DNA from: CANQBR01 sp964641395
Lineage (GTDB): Bacteria; Bacillota; Negativicutes; Acidaminococcales; Acidaminococcaceae
NCBI GenBank assembly: GCA_964641395.1
Contig: CAZXKQ010000001.1
Coordinates: 51,075 to 115,074 of the forward strand
Length of the DNA stretch: 64,000 nucleotides
Direction of reading: 5' to 3'
Both the position numbers and the translations under genes were made by a program. The notes beneath the pieces were generated by a model, which ran no database searches, was not told the DNA's origin, and worked only from the letters and a program-made list of their open reading frames with translations. Shown piece by piece: positions 35,524-43,083 of this stretch; positions within the stretch are counted from its first letter, which is position 1, and every line of letters begins with the position of its first letter.

Positions 35524-36344
35524 AGGGCTTCTGCCAGCTCCTCATCTCTGATAATATTGCCTGCCAGGTTCAGGCCGGCCCGGCGCAGCCTGGCTGCCAG
35601 CCGTCCTGCCAAGGGGGCTTCCAGCCCTAGGCGCTCCAGCTCTGCCACCTGGCAGAACACTTCCTCCGGGGTGCCGGCCAAGGCCACCCGGCCCTGCTCC
35701 AAGGCGTAGACGTGCTTGGCCGCCAGGGCCTCCCCCATGTCGTGGGTGATGTAGACGATGGTTATCCCCTGTTCCTGGTTCAACTTCTTCACCGTGGCCA
35801 GCACCTCCTGCCGGCCCCGAGGATCCAGCATGGCGGTGGGCTCATCCAGGACGATGCAACGGCAGGCCATGGCCAGGATGCCGGCTATGGCTACCCGCTG
35901 CTTCTGGCCGCCGCTGAGGAGGTAGGGGGCCTGCTGGGCGTAGGCGCTCATGTCCACCGTGGCCAGGGCCTGCTCCACCCGCCGGCCCAGTTCCGGCTGG
36001 GGTATGCCTAGGTTTTCCGGGCCGAAGGCTACATCCTCCTCCACCACGGCGGCTACGATCTGGTTGTCCGGGTTCTGGAAGACCATGCCTACCTGGGAGC
36101 GGATGGCCCACAGGTTGGCCTCCTCCCTCGTGTCCAGGCCGGCCACCAGCACCCGCCCCTCCGTAGGGAGGAGGAGGGCGTTCAGGTGCCGGGCCAGGGT
36201 GGACTTGCCGCTGCCGCTTTCCCCGATGATGGCCACGTAGTCTCCGTCCTGGATGCTCATGTCGATGCCGTCCAGGGCCTTCACCGTCTTCCCCTGTTCA
36301 TCTGTAAAATAATGCTTGAGGCCCTGCACTTCTAGCAAGCTCAT
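35514..36344 (-). CDS. ecfA1: ECF transporter ATPase EcfA1
   Basis: A 276-residue ABC ATPase with GESGSGKSTLA, FQNPDNQIVAAVVEEDVAFG (the EcfA1 type Q-loop), LSGGQKQRVAIAG, IVLDEPTAML and ITHDMGEA. ATG 36344 is chosen, preceded by GGAGG and starting at the conserved MSLLEVQGL; the open frame extends further into the promoter region. First gene of ecfA1-ecfA2-ecfT-truA. Confidence 0.95.
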   Translation of the reverse strand: MSLLEVQGLKHYFTDEQGKTVKALDGIDMSIQDGDYVAIIGESGSGKSTLARHLNALLLPTEGRVLVAGLDTREEANLWAIRSQVGMVFQNPDNQIVAAVVEEDVAFGPENLGIPQPELGRRVEQALATVDMSAYAQQAPYLLSGGQKQRVAIAGILAMACRCIVLDEPTAMLDPRGRQEVLATVKKLNQEQGITIVYITHDMGEALAAKHVYALEQGRVALAGTPEEVFCQVAELERLGLEAPLAGRLAARLRRAGLNLAGNIIRDEELAEALWP

Positions 36345-36384
36345 ACCTCCTCCCAGGGCCCTGCCCTGGAACTGTAGCAGCTTG

Positions 36385-36413
36385 ATTATAAACTGCGGCA
36401 TAAGAATAGTCAA
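36385..36413 (-). promoter_or_regulatory. Promoter of the ecf operon
   Basis: TTGACT, 17 bases, TATAAT on the minus strand. Its -35 lies in the right arm of the dyad at 36403-36435. Confidence 0.8.
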
Positions 36414-36435
36414 CCACTATTCTCTAATGGTTGAC
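36403..36435. repeat. Overlapping dyads at the ecf promoter, probable operator
   Basis: GTCAACCA (36409-36416) and TGGTTGAC (36428-36435) form a perfect 8-base inverted repeat with an 11-base spacer. A second perfect repeat, AGAATAG (36403-36409) with CTATTCT (36417-36423), is interlocked with it. The first overlaps the -35 of the ecf promoter, as a repressor site would. It lies 13 bases beyond the stop of the ANTAR regulator gene. Confidence 0.65.
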
Positions 36436-36447
36436 CAAAGGGCTGGG

Positions 36448-37035
36448 CTACCGCTCCCGCTTGGCGGCAGCGGCGATGATGCTCTCCGCCAGCTCCTTGA
36501 GGCTGATCCGCCTGGACATGCTGTACTGCTGCATCCGCCGGTAGGCCTCCTGCTCCGTCATCTGATGGGCGGTCATCAGGATGCCCTTGGCCCGCTCCAC
36601 CAGCTTGCGGGTGGCCAGGCTCTGCCGCAGCCCCGCCAGCTCCTCCTGGAGCTGCCGCCTTTCTGCGAAGCGGCTGAGGGCTATCTCCATGGCCGGGAAG
36701 AGCTGCTCCTCCCGCACCGGCTTCACCAAGTAGGCGATGATGCCGCTTTCCACCGCCTTCTCTACGATGTCCTGCTGGCTGTAGGCGGTGAGGAGGAGCA
36801 CAGGGGCGATGTCCTCTGCGGCGATGATTTTCGCCGCCGTCAGGCCGTCCATCACCGGCATCTTCACATCCATGATGATGAAGTCCGGCCGCAGGCTGCG
36901 GGCCAGCTCCACCGCCTTCTCCCCATCAGCAGCCTCCCCTACTACCTGGTGGCCTGCCTCGCTGAGGATGTCCCTCAGGTCCAGCCGCAGGAGGGCCTCA
37001 TCGTCTGCTAGTAAGATCCGCAACTTCTTCTCCAT
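36448..37035 (-). CDS. ANTAR-domain response regulator (PdtaR-type)
   Basis: The 195-residue protein has an N-terminal receiver (LADDEALLRLDLRDIL, phospho-acceptor Asp in DFIIMDVKMP, Lys in LVKPV) and a C-terminal ANTAR domain (about 135-190; RKLVERAKGILMTAHQMTEQEAYRRMQQYSM). ANTAR proteins bind paired hexaloop hairpins in nascent RNA and prevent termination. It forms an operon with the histidine kinase upstream (9-base gap). Target RNAs are not identified here. Confidence 0.93.
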   Translation of the reverse strand: MEKKLRILLADDEALLRLDLRDILSEAGHQVVGEAADGEKAVELARSLRPDFIIMDVKMPVMDGLTAAKIIAAEDIAPVLLLTAYSQQDIVEKAVESGIIAYLVKPVREEQLFPAMEIALSRFAERRQLQEELAGLRQSLATRKLVERAKGILMTAHQMTEQEAYRRMQQYSMSRRISLKELAESIIAAAAKRER

Positions 37036-37044
37036 CCGTTTCCC

Positions 37045-38439
37045 TCACATTCTCTCCATGGGTATCAACACCGTGGCCAGGGTGCCCGCCTCCTGGTCCG
37101 TCAGGGTGAAGCTGCCCCCTAGGTCTACCTCCGCCATAGTCTTGATTATCTTCAGGCCCAGGCTGTTGCGGCCAGCCAGGTCGAAGCCCGCCGGCAGCCC
37201 CTGGCCGTCGTCCGCCACTGTCAGGCAGTAGGAGCCGGCCCTGGCGCCGAAGGCCACTGCCAGCCGCCCCTCCCGCCGCCCCTGGAAGCCGTGCTCCAGG
37301 GCGTTTTGCATCAGTTCGTTGAGGATGAGGGCGATGCTGGTGACCTGCTCCGAGGGCAGGTAGGCGGTCTCGGCCCTGAAGTCGGCCTGCAAAGAGAAGG
37401 AAGGGGGCACCATGCTCTCTAAGAAGGCGCCGTAGAGCCCCTTCAGCACCTGGGCCACATCCACCAGGCCCCCGTCCTGCTGGGAGAGGTACTCGTGGAC
37501 GATGGCGATGCTGTCCACCCTGGCCATGCAGTCCCGCAGCACCGCCCTGGCCTCCTGGCTCTGGGCCCGGCGGGCCTGGAGCCGCAGGATGGAGGCTATA
37601 GTCTGGAGGTTGTTCTTCACCCGGTGGTGGATCTCCTTGATCACCACCGTTTTAAGGCGCAGCTCCTCATCCTTCTTCCGCAGCTCGGTCACATCCTGCA
37701 GGATGACGATGGCGCAGCCGGCGTTAGGGGCCGCCACCACTGGCAGCACCCGCATCCGCAGGGCCAGGCCGTGCATGGTGAACTCCTTGCTCTCTGCCTG
37801 GCCGGTGGCCATCACCATGCCCACCAGGGGCCAGTTAATAGCCACCTCGTTAGTGCGGCGGCCCAGCATCTGCTTGATGTCCATCACCTGGAAGAGGTGT
37901 CTGGCCCTGTTGTTGGCGGCGATGATCTCCTTGTTCGGGGCCACCAGGAGCAGCCCGTCCCCCGGCTCCATCCGCTCAAACAGCTCTCCCTGGCCCCCCT
38001 CCTGGGGGTAGCGGGTGAGGCTCTCCAGGAAGGTGAGCACCTGCCGGGTGAAGACCTGGTCCTCCTCCGCCCCCTCGAAGCCCAGCACGCCGAAGCAGCG
38101 GCCCCGCCCGTCCCGGAGGGGATGGACGCTGAAGTGGTTGAAGGCACCCAGGCTCCACTCCCGCCGGCCCTCCAGGGCCACGTTCTGCCGCAGGCAGCGG
38201 GTCACCAGGGGCTCCTCCAGGCAACGGACGTAGCGGCCGCTGCGATCCGGCTGGACGTTGGCCACCTGGGTGCGGGGCCGGGCCTGCCTGTAGATGTACA
38301 GCTCCCGGCCCTGGCTAGTGGGCAGGAAGCAGGTGATGGTGGCGTGGGCGATGTCCGCCCCCAGGCCCAGGGCCGGCTCCTGGGTGATAGTGGTTAAAAG
38401 CTGCCTCTGTTCCGGGGTGAGGGAAGGGGTGCCTGCCAT
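37045..38439 (-). CDS. PdtaS-type sensor histidine kinase (HisKA_2)
   Basis: The 464-residue soluble kinase has an N-terminal GAF-like domain (about 20-150), a PAS domain (about 165-255), a HisKA_2 H-box VIKEIHHRVKNNLQTIASIL with the phosphorylated His, and a HATPase with ILNELMQNALEHGF and DDGQGLP. No membrane segment is visible, so it senses a cytoplasmic signal. It pairs with the ANTAR regulator downstream and starts 3 bases after tsaD ends. Confidence 0.92.
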   Translation of the reverse strand: MAGTPSLTPEQRQLLTTITQEPALGLGADIAHATITCFLPTSQGRELYIYRQARPRTQVANVQPDRSGRYVRCLEEPLVTRCLRQNVALEGRREWSLGAFNHFSVHPLRDGRGRCFGVLGFEGAEEDQVFTRQVLTFLESLTRYPQEGGQGELFERMEPGDGLLLVAPNKEIIAANNRARHLFQVMDIKQMLGRRTNEVAINWPLVGMVMATGQAESKEFTMHGLALRMRVLPVVAAPNAGCAIVILQDVTELRKKDEELRLKTVVIKEIHHRVKNNLQTIASILRLQARRAQSQEARAVLRDCMARVDSIAIVHEYLSQQDGGLVDVAQVLKGLYGAFLESMVPPSFSLQADFRAETAYLPSEQVTSIALILNELMQNALEHGFQGRREGRLAVAFGARAGSYCLTVADDGQGLPAGFDLAGRNSLGLKIIKTMAEVDLGGSFTLTDQEAGTLATVLIPMERM

Positions 38440-38441
38440 GG

Positions 38442-39458
38442 TCAGGCCCTCAGCCCCAGGGCCGGCTCCCCGTTCAGGGAGAGGGGGCTGCGCCGGCCGG
38501 CCCGGTAGAGGTAGTAGCCCCGGGAGGCTATCATCACTGCGTTATCGGTGCAGAGGAGGGGGTCGGGATGGATCAGCCTGGCTCCCACGGCTGCCGCCGC
38601 CTCCCCCAGGGCCTGCTGCAGGGCCTTGTTGGCCGCCACCCCTCCGGCCAGGGCCAGCTGCTTCAGACCGGTGGCCTGGCTGGCAGCTATGGTCTTGTCC
38701 ACCAGGGTGGCGATAATGGTCCGTTGGAAGGCGGCGGCTACGTCCGCCTGCACCACCTGCCGCCCAGCCTGCTGCTGGGAATGGACGTAGTTAATCACGG
38801 CGCTTTTCAGGCCGCTGAAGCTGAAATCATAGGGAGAGGCTAATTTAGCCACAGGAAAGCGGAGGTGGCCGGCCTGGCCCTGGCGGGCCAGCTTCTCGAT
38901 CTCCGGCCCCCCGGGATAGGGCAGGCCCAGGTAGCGGGCTACCTTGTCGAAGGCCTCCCCTGCCGCATCATCCCTAGTCTCCCCTAGGAGGGTGAAGGCG
39001 TTGTAGTCCAGCACCTTCAGCAGGGAGGTGTGGCCGCCGCTGACCACCAGGGCCAGGAAGGGAGGCTCCAGCCCCGGCTCCGCCAGGAAGTTGGCGAAGA
39101 CGTGGCCCTCCAGGTGGTTGACCCCGATGAGGGGCTTGTCCAGGGCGAAGGCCAGGGCCTTGGCGGCGCTGAGGCCCACCAAGAGGGCCCCTATCAGCCC
39201 CGGTCCGTAGGTGACGGCGATGGCGGTCAGTTCTTCCTTCTCCACCCCTGCCGCCGTCAAGGCTTCCTCTATTACAGGCAGTATTACTTCGATGTGTTTG
39301 CGGGAGGCCAGCTCCGGCACTACGCCCCCGTACTTGCGGTGCACCGGGATCTGGCTGGCGATGATGTTGCTCAGCACCTCCCGGCCGTTCTTCACCACCG
39401 CGGCCGCCGTCTCGTCGCAGCTAGTCTCTATGCCTAGAATGTAACAATCTTCCTTCAC
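38442..39458 (-). CDS. tsaD: tRNA t6A threonylcarbamoyltransferase subunit TsaD
   Basis: TsaD transfers threonylcarbamoyl to A37 of ANN-decoding tRNAs. The 338-residue protein has ILGIETSCDETAAAVV, the metal-binding HxxxH in VNHLEGHVFANF, VVSGGHTSLL, SGLKSAVINYVHS, and ALAGGVAANKALQQ. The start is GTG 39458, preceded by AGGTGA; longer frames upstream run through rimI. It completes the tsaE-tsaB-rimI-tsaD cluster. Confidence 0.97.
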   Translation of the reverse strand: MKEDCYILGIETSCDETAAAVVKNGREVLSNIIASQIPVHRKYGGVVPELASRKHIEVILPVIEEALTAAGVEKEELTAIAVTYGPGLIGALLVGLSAAKALAFALDKPLIGVNHLEGHVFANFLAEPGLEPPFLALVVSGGHTSLLKVLDYNAFTLLGETRDDAAGEAFDKVARYLGLPYPGGPEIEKLARQGQAGHLRFPVAKLASPYDFSFSGLKSAVINYVHSQQQAGRQVVQADVAAAFQRTIIATLVDKTIAASQATGLKQLALAGGVAANKALQQALGEAAAAVGARLIHPDPLLCTDNAVMIASRGYYLYRAGRRSPLSLNGEPALGLRA

Positions 39459-39466
39459 GCTCTCAC

Positions 39467-39925
39467 CTATGGCCTTGACAGGCTCATCAACAGGGCGTCG
39501 TCCCCGTCCTGCACATAGTAGCCCTTCCGCAGCCCCACCGCCTGGAAGCCCAGGCTGCAATACAGGCTGCGGGCCGGCTGGTTGCGGCCGGCCACCTCTA
39601 AGAAGACCGCCTCCGCCCCCTGCTGCCAGGCCAGCTCCAGCAGGCCTGCCAACAGGTAGCGGCCCAGGCCCCGTCCCTGCCGGGCCGGGTCCACTGCCAC
39701 CCGGGTCACCTCTGCCTCTCCTGCCGCCAGGTAGAAACCGGCGTAGCCGGCCAGGCTGCCCCCCTCTTCCAGTACCAGGTTGAAGGAGCGGCCCCCTTCC
39801 ACCTCCTGCTGCCACAGCCGGAGGCTCCAGGGCTGGGAGAAGGCCTGCCCTTCCAGGGCCGCTACAGCCGGGAGATCGTCGACCCCCATGGGCCGCAGCA
39901 GCAGCCCCTCCCTGGCCTCAGCCAT
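39467..39925 (-). CDS. rimI: Ribosomal protein alanine N-acetyltransferase RimI
   Basis: A 152-residue GNAT acetyltransferase with TRVAVDPARQGRGLGRYLLAGLLE (acetyl-CoA loop RQGRGLG), AVFLEVAGRNQPARSLYCSLGF and a C-terminal YYVQDGDDALLMS, which fits RimI. The position between tsaB and tsaD is classical. Overlaps tsaB by 8 bases. In E. coli RimI acetylates S18; the target here is inferred. Confidence 0.93.
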   Translation of the reverse strand: MAEAREGLLLRPMGVDDLPAVAALEGQAFSQPWSLRLWQQEVEGGRSFNLVLEEGGSLAGYAGFYLAAGEAEVTRVAVDPARQGRGLGRYLLAGLLELAWQQGAEAVFLEVAGRNQPARSLYCSLGFQAVGLRKGYYVQDGDDALLMSLSRP

Positions 39926-40616
39926 GGCCGTGCCGCCGCTCCCACAGCTCCTCCGCCTCGCTGCGGCGGATGTAGTAGGGCTGTAAGAGGGCCGGTTCCG
40001 CTACCGCCGCCCCCTCCCCCCGGGCCAGGGCGGCGTAGGCTACGCTAGAGGCCCTAGGCAGCCGCAGGGCCGCCGGGGCCAGCTGTACCAGTGGCGGCAG
40101 CTCTGCTGCCTGGAGCTTGTCCACTTCCCCCAGCAGGTAGGCCGGCTGGCCGTAGCCGGCGGCCCGCTCCAGGGCCTGCTCCCTGCCCACCACTGCCGCC
40201 GGGGCCAGTTCTTCTAGGCGGCCGGCAGGGGAAAAACGGTACAGGGCCTGGTAATAATTGCCCTTTTGGGCGTCTAGCAGGGGAGACAGCACCAACCCCG
40301 GCAGGGGGAGGTTGTAGGCCAGGGCCTCCAGGGTGTTCACCCCCAGCAGGGGGCAGCCCCAGGCCCAGGCCAGGGCCTGGGCGGTGGCCAGGCCGATCCG
40401 CAGGCCGGTAAAGGAGCCAGGCCCGTAGCTGACGGCCAGGCCGCCCACCTCCTGCCTGCCCACCCTGCAACTAGCTAGCAGCTGCTCTATCTGGGGCAGC
40501 AGCCCCTCCGACTGGCCTAAGAGCCGGTGGACCTGCTCCTCCGCCACCAGCACCCCGTCCCGTAGCAGGGCGGTGGCGCACACCTTGCTGGCGGTATCCA
40601 GGGCTAACAACCACAT
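39918..40616 (-). CDS. tsaB: tRNA t6A synthesis scaffold protein TsaB
   Basis: The 232-residue TsaB (MWLLALDTASKVCATALLRDG, GPGSFTGLRIGLATAQALAW, LLDAQKGNYYQALY) is an inactive TsaD paralog that scaffolds TsaD and TsaE. It overlaps tsaE by 13 bases and rimI by 8. Confidence 0.96.
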   Translation of the reverse strand: MWLLALDTASKVCATALLRDGVLVAEEQVHRLLGQSEGLLPQIEQLLASCRVGRQEVGGLAVSYGPGSFTGLRIGLATAQALAWAWGCPLLGVNTLEALAYNLPLPGLVLSPLLDAQKGNYYQALYRFSPAGRLEELAPAAVVGREQALERAAGYGQPAYLLGEVDKLQAAELPPLVQLAPAALRLPRASSVAYAALARGEGAAVAEPALLQPYYIRRSEAEELWERRHGHG

Positions 40617-41092
40617 GCTGCCACCTCCTCCGCCAGGGCCTGGAGCAACTCTTCATAGGCTGCCCCCTGGGCCCTTAAGCGGGCCTGCCGCCCGGAGCCC
40701 GCCCTGCTCAGCTCCACCGTCAAATACTCTGCCGGCCAGGCCTGGGGGAAGCGGTCAGCCCACTCGATGAAGCAGATAGGGCCGCTTTCCAGATACTCCC
40801 CGAAGCCTATGGCCTCTAACTCCTCTTCCCGCTCCAAGCGGTAGAGGTCGAAGTGGCCTACTGCCAGCCCCTGCCGCCCCTGATAGACGTTCAAGAGCTG
40901 GAAGCTGGGGCTGGTTACCCTGTCCCGGTCCACCCCCAGGGCGGCAGCCGCTCCCTGGGTGAGGAGGGTCTTGCCCGTCCCTAAGTCCCCTACCAGGCAG
41001 ACAGTCTGGCCAGGCTGCAACAGCCGGCCCAGGGCCGCCCCTAAGGCCAGGGTGGCAGCCGGCTCCGGCAGGTATAGTTCCATGCTCTTCAT
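40604..41092 (-). CDS. tsaE: tRNA t6A synthesis ATPase TsaE
   Basis: The 162-residue P-loop ATPase has Walker A GDLGTGKTLLTQG, SPSFQLLNVYQG and HFDLYRLEREEELEAIGF, diagnostic of TsaE, and the FIEWADRFP motif. ATG 41092 is chosen (AGGGG 6 bases upstream); ATG 41083 is possible. First gene of the tsa cluster. Confidence 0.95.
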   Translation of the reverse strand: MKSMELYLPEPAATLALGAALGRLLQPGQTVCLVGDLGTGKTLLTQGAAAALGVDRDRVTSPSFQLLNVYQGRQGLAVGHFDLYRLEREEELEAIGFGEYLESGPICFIEWADRFPQAWPAEYLTVELSRAGSGRQARLRAQGAAYEELLQALAEEVAACGC

Positions 41093-41181
41093 CCCTATCC
41101 CCTTCTCCAGCGACGGCCTGCAGCCGCCTAGGTATTCCAAAAGAGCAGCAGCCCTAGGGCTTACTGCTCTTTGCTGGGTGC

Positions 41182-41727
41182 TTATTTTTTCGCGATATAG
41201 TCCGGCTTGGCCTTGATGGGCTCCGACACGTCGATGTGGCCGCTGAGGGTGTCCCGGGTCTGCCCCTCCACCAGCAGCTGTACCGCCTTCACCTGGGGGA
41301 ACTGGGTCAGGGTGTTGACGATGGAATAGACCAGCAGGGTCTCGCCGCTGGAACCCAGGCCCTTGGCCGCCGCCTCCTGGCTCAGGTCCACATAGGCCAC
41401 TCCGTCCACCAGCCTCAGCTCCCGCAGCTGCACCCCTCGGGGGATGACGTCTACCGCCTTATTGGTGCGGGGCTTGGTGTAGAGGAGGGCGTCCAGGGCG
41501 TTGGCCACCGGGGTGCGGCCGTTGTCCGCCACGGTGAATTCTTCCGGCAGCAACAGGTCGAAGCCCTCAGCCGCTCCCCGATAGACTAGGAAGTGCTGCT
41601 CCGTCACCGGCGGGGGCGGCGGAGGCGGGGGCGGTGCAGGCGCAGGCTCTTCCTTCTTGCTGCAGCCTCCCAGGCTGAGGGCTAGCAACAGCAGCAGCAG
41701 GAGGCAGATCTTCTTTCCCATGGTCAT
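41182..41727 (-). CDS. GerMN-domain lipoprotein
   Basis: The 181-residue protein has a lipoprotein signal (lipobox LGGC at about residue 19), a linker of ten consecutive prolines broken only by the flanks, and a GerMN domain (about 45-170: DALLYTKPRTNKAVDVIPRGVQLREL, VAYVDLSQEAAA, LVYSIVNTLTQFPQVKAVQLLVEGQ). GerMN domains occur in cell-wall and sporulation proteins and often accompany amidases; here the amidase gene lies 5 bases upstream in the same operon. Probable envelope partner of that amidase. Confidence 0.9.
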   Translation of the reverse strand: MTMGKKICLLLLLLLALSLGGCSKKEEPAPAPPPPPPPPPVTEQHFLVYRGAAEGFDLLLPEEFTVADNGRTPVANALDALLYTKPRTNKAVDVIPRGVQLRELRLVDGVAYVDLSQEAAAKGLGSSGETLLVYSIVNTLTQFPQVKAVQLLVEGQTRDTLSGHIDVSEPIKAKPDYIAKK

Positions 41728-41732
41728 CCCCC

Positions 41733-43034
41733 TTATTTAAAGTAGTCCTCTATGCCTTCGGCTATCAGCTTGGCCGCCTTCTTCTGGAACCAGGAGCTCT
41801 GGAGCAGCTTCTCCTCCTCCTTGTTGCTGATGAAGCACAGCTCGATGAGGACGCTGGGCATGCTGGAGCGCTTGGTGACGTAGAAGTTGGCCTCCCGGAT
41901 GCCTAGGTTCTCCCGGCCGAAGTTCTTGGCCAGCTTATTCTGGATGTTGTTGGCCAGCCGTTTGTCGTGGCTGTTCTTGGGATAGTAGTAGGTGCTGAAG
42001 CCGCTGACCTTGGGGCTGGTGGAGGAGTTGATGTGGATGCTGATGAAGACGTCCGCATCGTTCCGCTCCGCCACATTCACCCGGGCCTGGAGCTCGTCTA
42101 CGTCGCTGGCATAGGGGCCGTGGACGTCCTTGTCGCTGGTCCTGGTCATGCTCACCTTGGCCTTCTTCTTCTCCAGCTGCTCCTTCATTTCCTTGGCGAT
42201 CTTCAGGGTGATGTCCTTCTCCTTGGTGCCCTTGGCGCCGATGGCTCCCGGGTCGCTGCCGCCGTGGCCGGGATCCAGGGTGATCTTCTTGTCCTTGATG
42301 CCGCCGGAGGTGGCGTACTTGCCGCTGCCCTTCTCCACCTTGGCCTTGCCCTTCTTGGCCGGCTTCTCTGCCTGTTTCTTCTCCTGCTTCTTCTCCTGCT
42401 TAGGCTGCACTGCCGGCTTGCTGGCCGGGGCGGGCTGCACCGCAGGTTTGCCGGATTGGCTGCTAGAGGGGGCTGGGCCCTTGGTAGGCTTGTTGCTGAC
42501 CACTACGCCCCCCTCGGTAGCCGCCGACTTGGCCTTGCTGCCGGAGCTGACGGCCTTAGGGGCAGGGGCGGGCTGGGAAGGGGTACTGGGCTTGGGAGCC
42601 ACTACCGGCCCGGCCCCGGCCTGCTTGTCCGCCGTCACGTCCAAGACTATCCTGGCCGGCCGCTTGGTAACCGGATCCTGCTTCAGGGTGAAGCTCTTGT
42701 AGCCGCTGGCGGCGATCTGGTGCTTCAAGGGCAGGCGTATGGCCACCTGGCTGCCGCTGGCGCTAGTCTGCAGCTGGTCGGCCAGGCTGCTCTTCACCTT
42801 CTGGCTGCCTAGGGCGCTCCCTCGGGCGGAGGCGGTCACAGTCATAGTCAGGGCGCTAGTATCCAGGCTAGTCTGGTAGCTGGTGAGCTCCGTCAGATCC
42901 ACCACTATCCGCAATACATTGTCCTTGTCTACGCCCCAGTGGACCGCCGTCACCTGGGCCGCCTGGACTGCCCCGGCCCACAAGAGGGCCCAGCACAGCA
43001 CCAGGGTGGAAAAAAGTTTGCCCACTACCTTCAC
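41733..43034 (-). CDS. N-acetylmuramoyl-L-alanine amidase (AMIN + Amidase_3)
   Basis: The exported 433-residue enzyme cleaves peptide stems from peptidoglycan. It has a signal peptide ending near AVQAA, an AMIN domain (about 26-130), a low-complexity Lys/Pro/Ser/Ala linker (about 135-245) and a C-terminal Amidase_3 domain with zinc ligands in LDPGHGGSDPGA, ITLKIAKE and ISIHINS, and the catalytic Glu in LIELCFISN. AMIN targets peptidoglycan or septa in AmiC. Co-transcribed with the GerMN lipoprotein. Confidence 0.95.
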   Translation of the reverse strand: MKVVGKLFSTLVLCWALLWAGAVQAAQVTAVHWGVDKDNVLRIVVDLTELTSYQTSLDTSALTMTVTASARGSALGSQKVKSSLADQLQTSASGSQVAIRLPLKHQIAASGYKSFTLKQDPVTKRPARIVLDVTADKQAGAGPVVAPKPSTPSQPAPAPKAVSSGSKAKSAATEGGVVVSNKPTKGPAPSSSQSGKPAVQPAPASKPAVQPKQEKKQEKKQAEKPAKKGKAKVEKGSGKYATSGGIKDKKITLDPGHGGSDPGAIGAKGTKEKDITLKIAKEMKEQLEKKKAKVSMTRTSDKDVHGPYASDVDELQARVNVAERNDADVFISIHINSSTSPKVSGFSTYYYPKNSHDKRLANNIQNKLAKNFGRENLGIREANFYVTKRSSMPSVLIELCFISNKEEEKLLQSSWFQKKAAKLIAEGIEDYFK

Positions 43035-43083
43035 CTCAGCAGCGGAGCCAGCTCCGCCTTCTGTATAAAAACGCTAAACTCGA

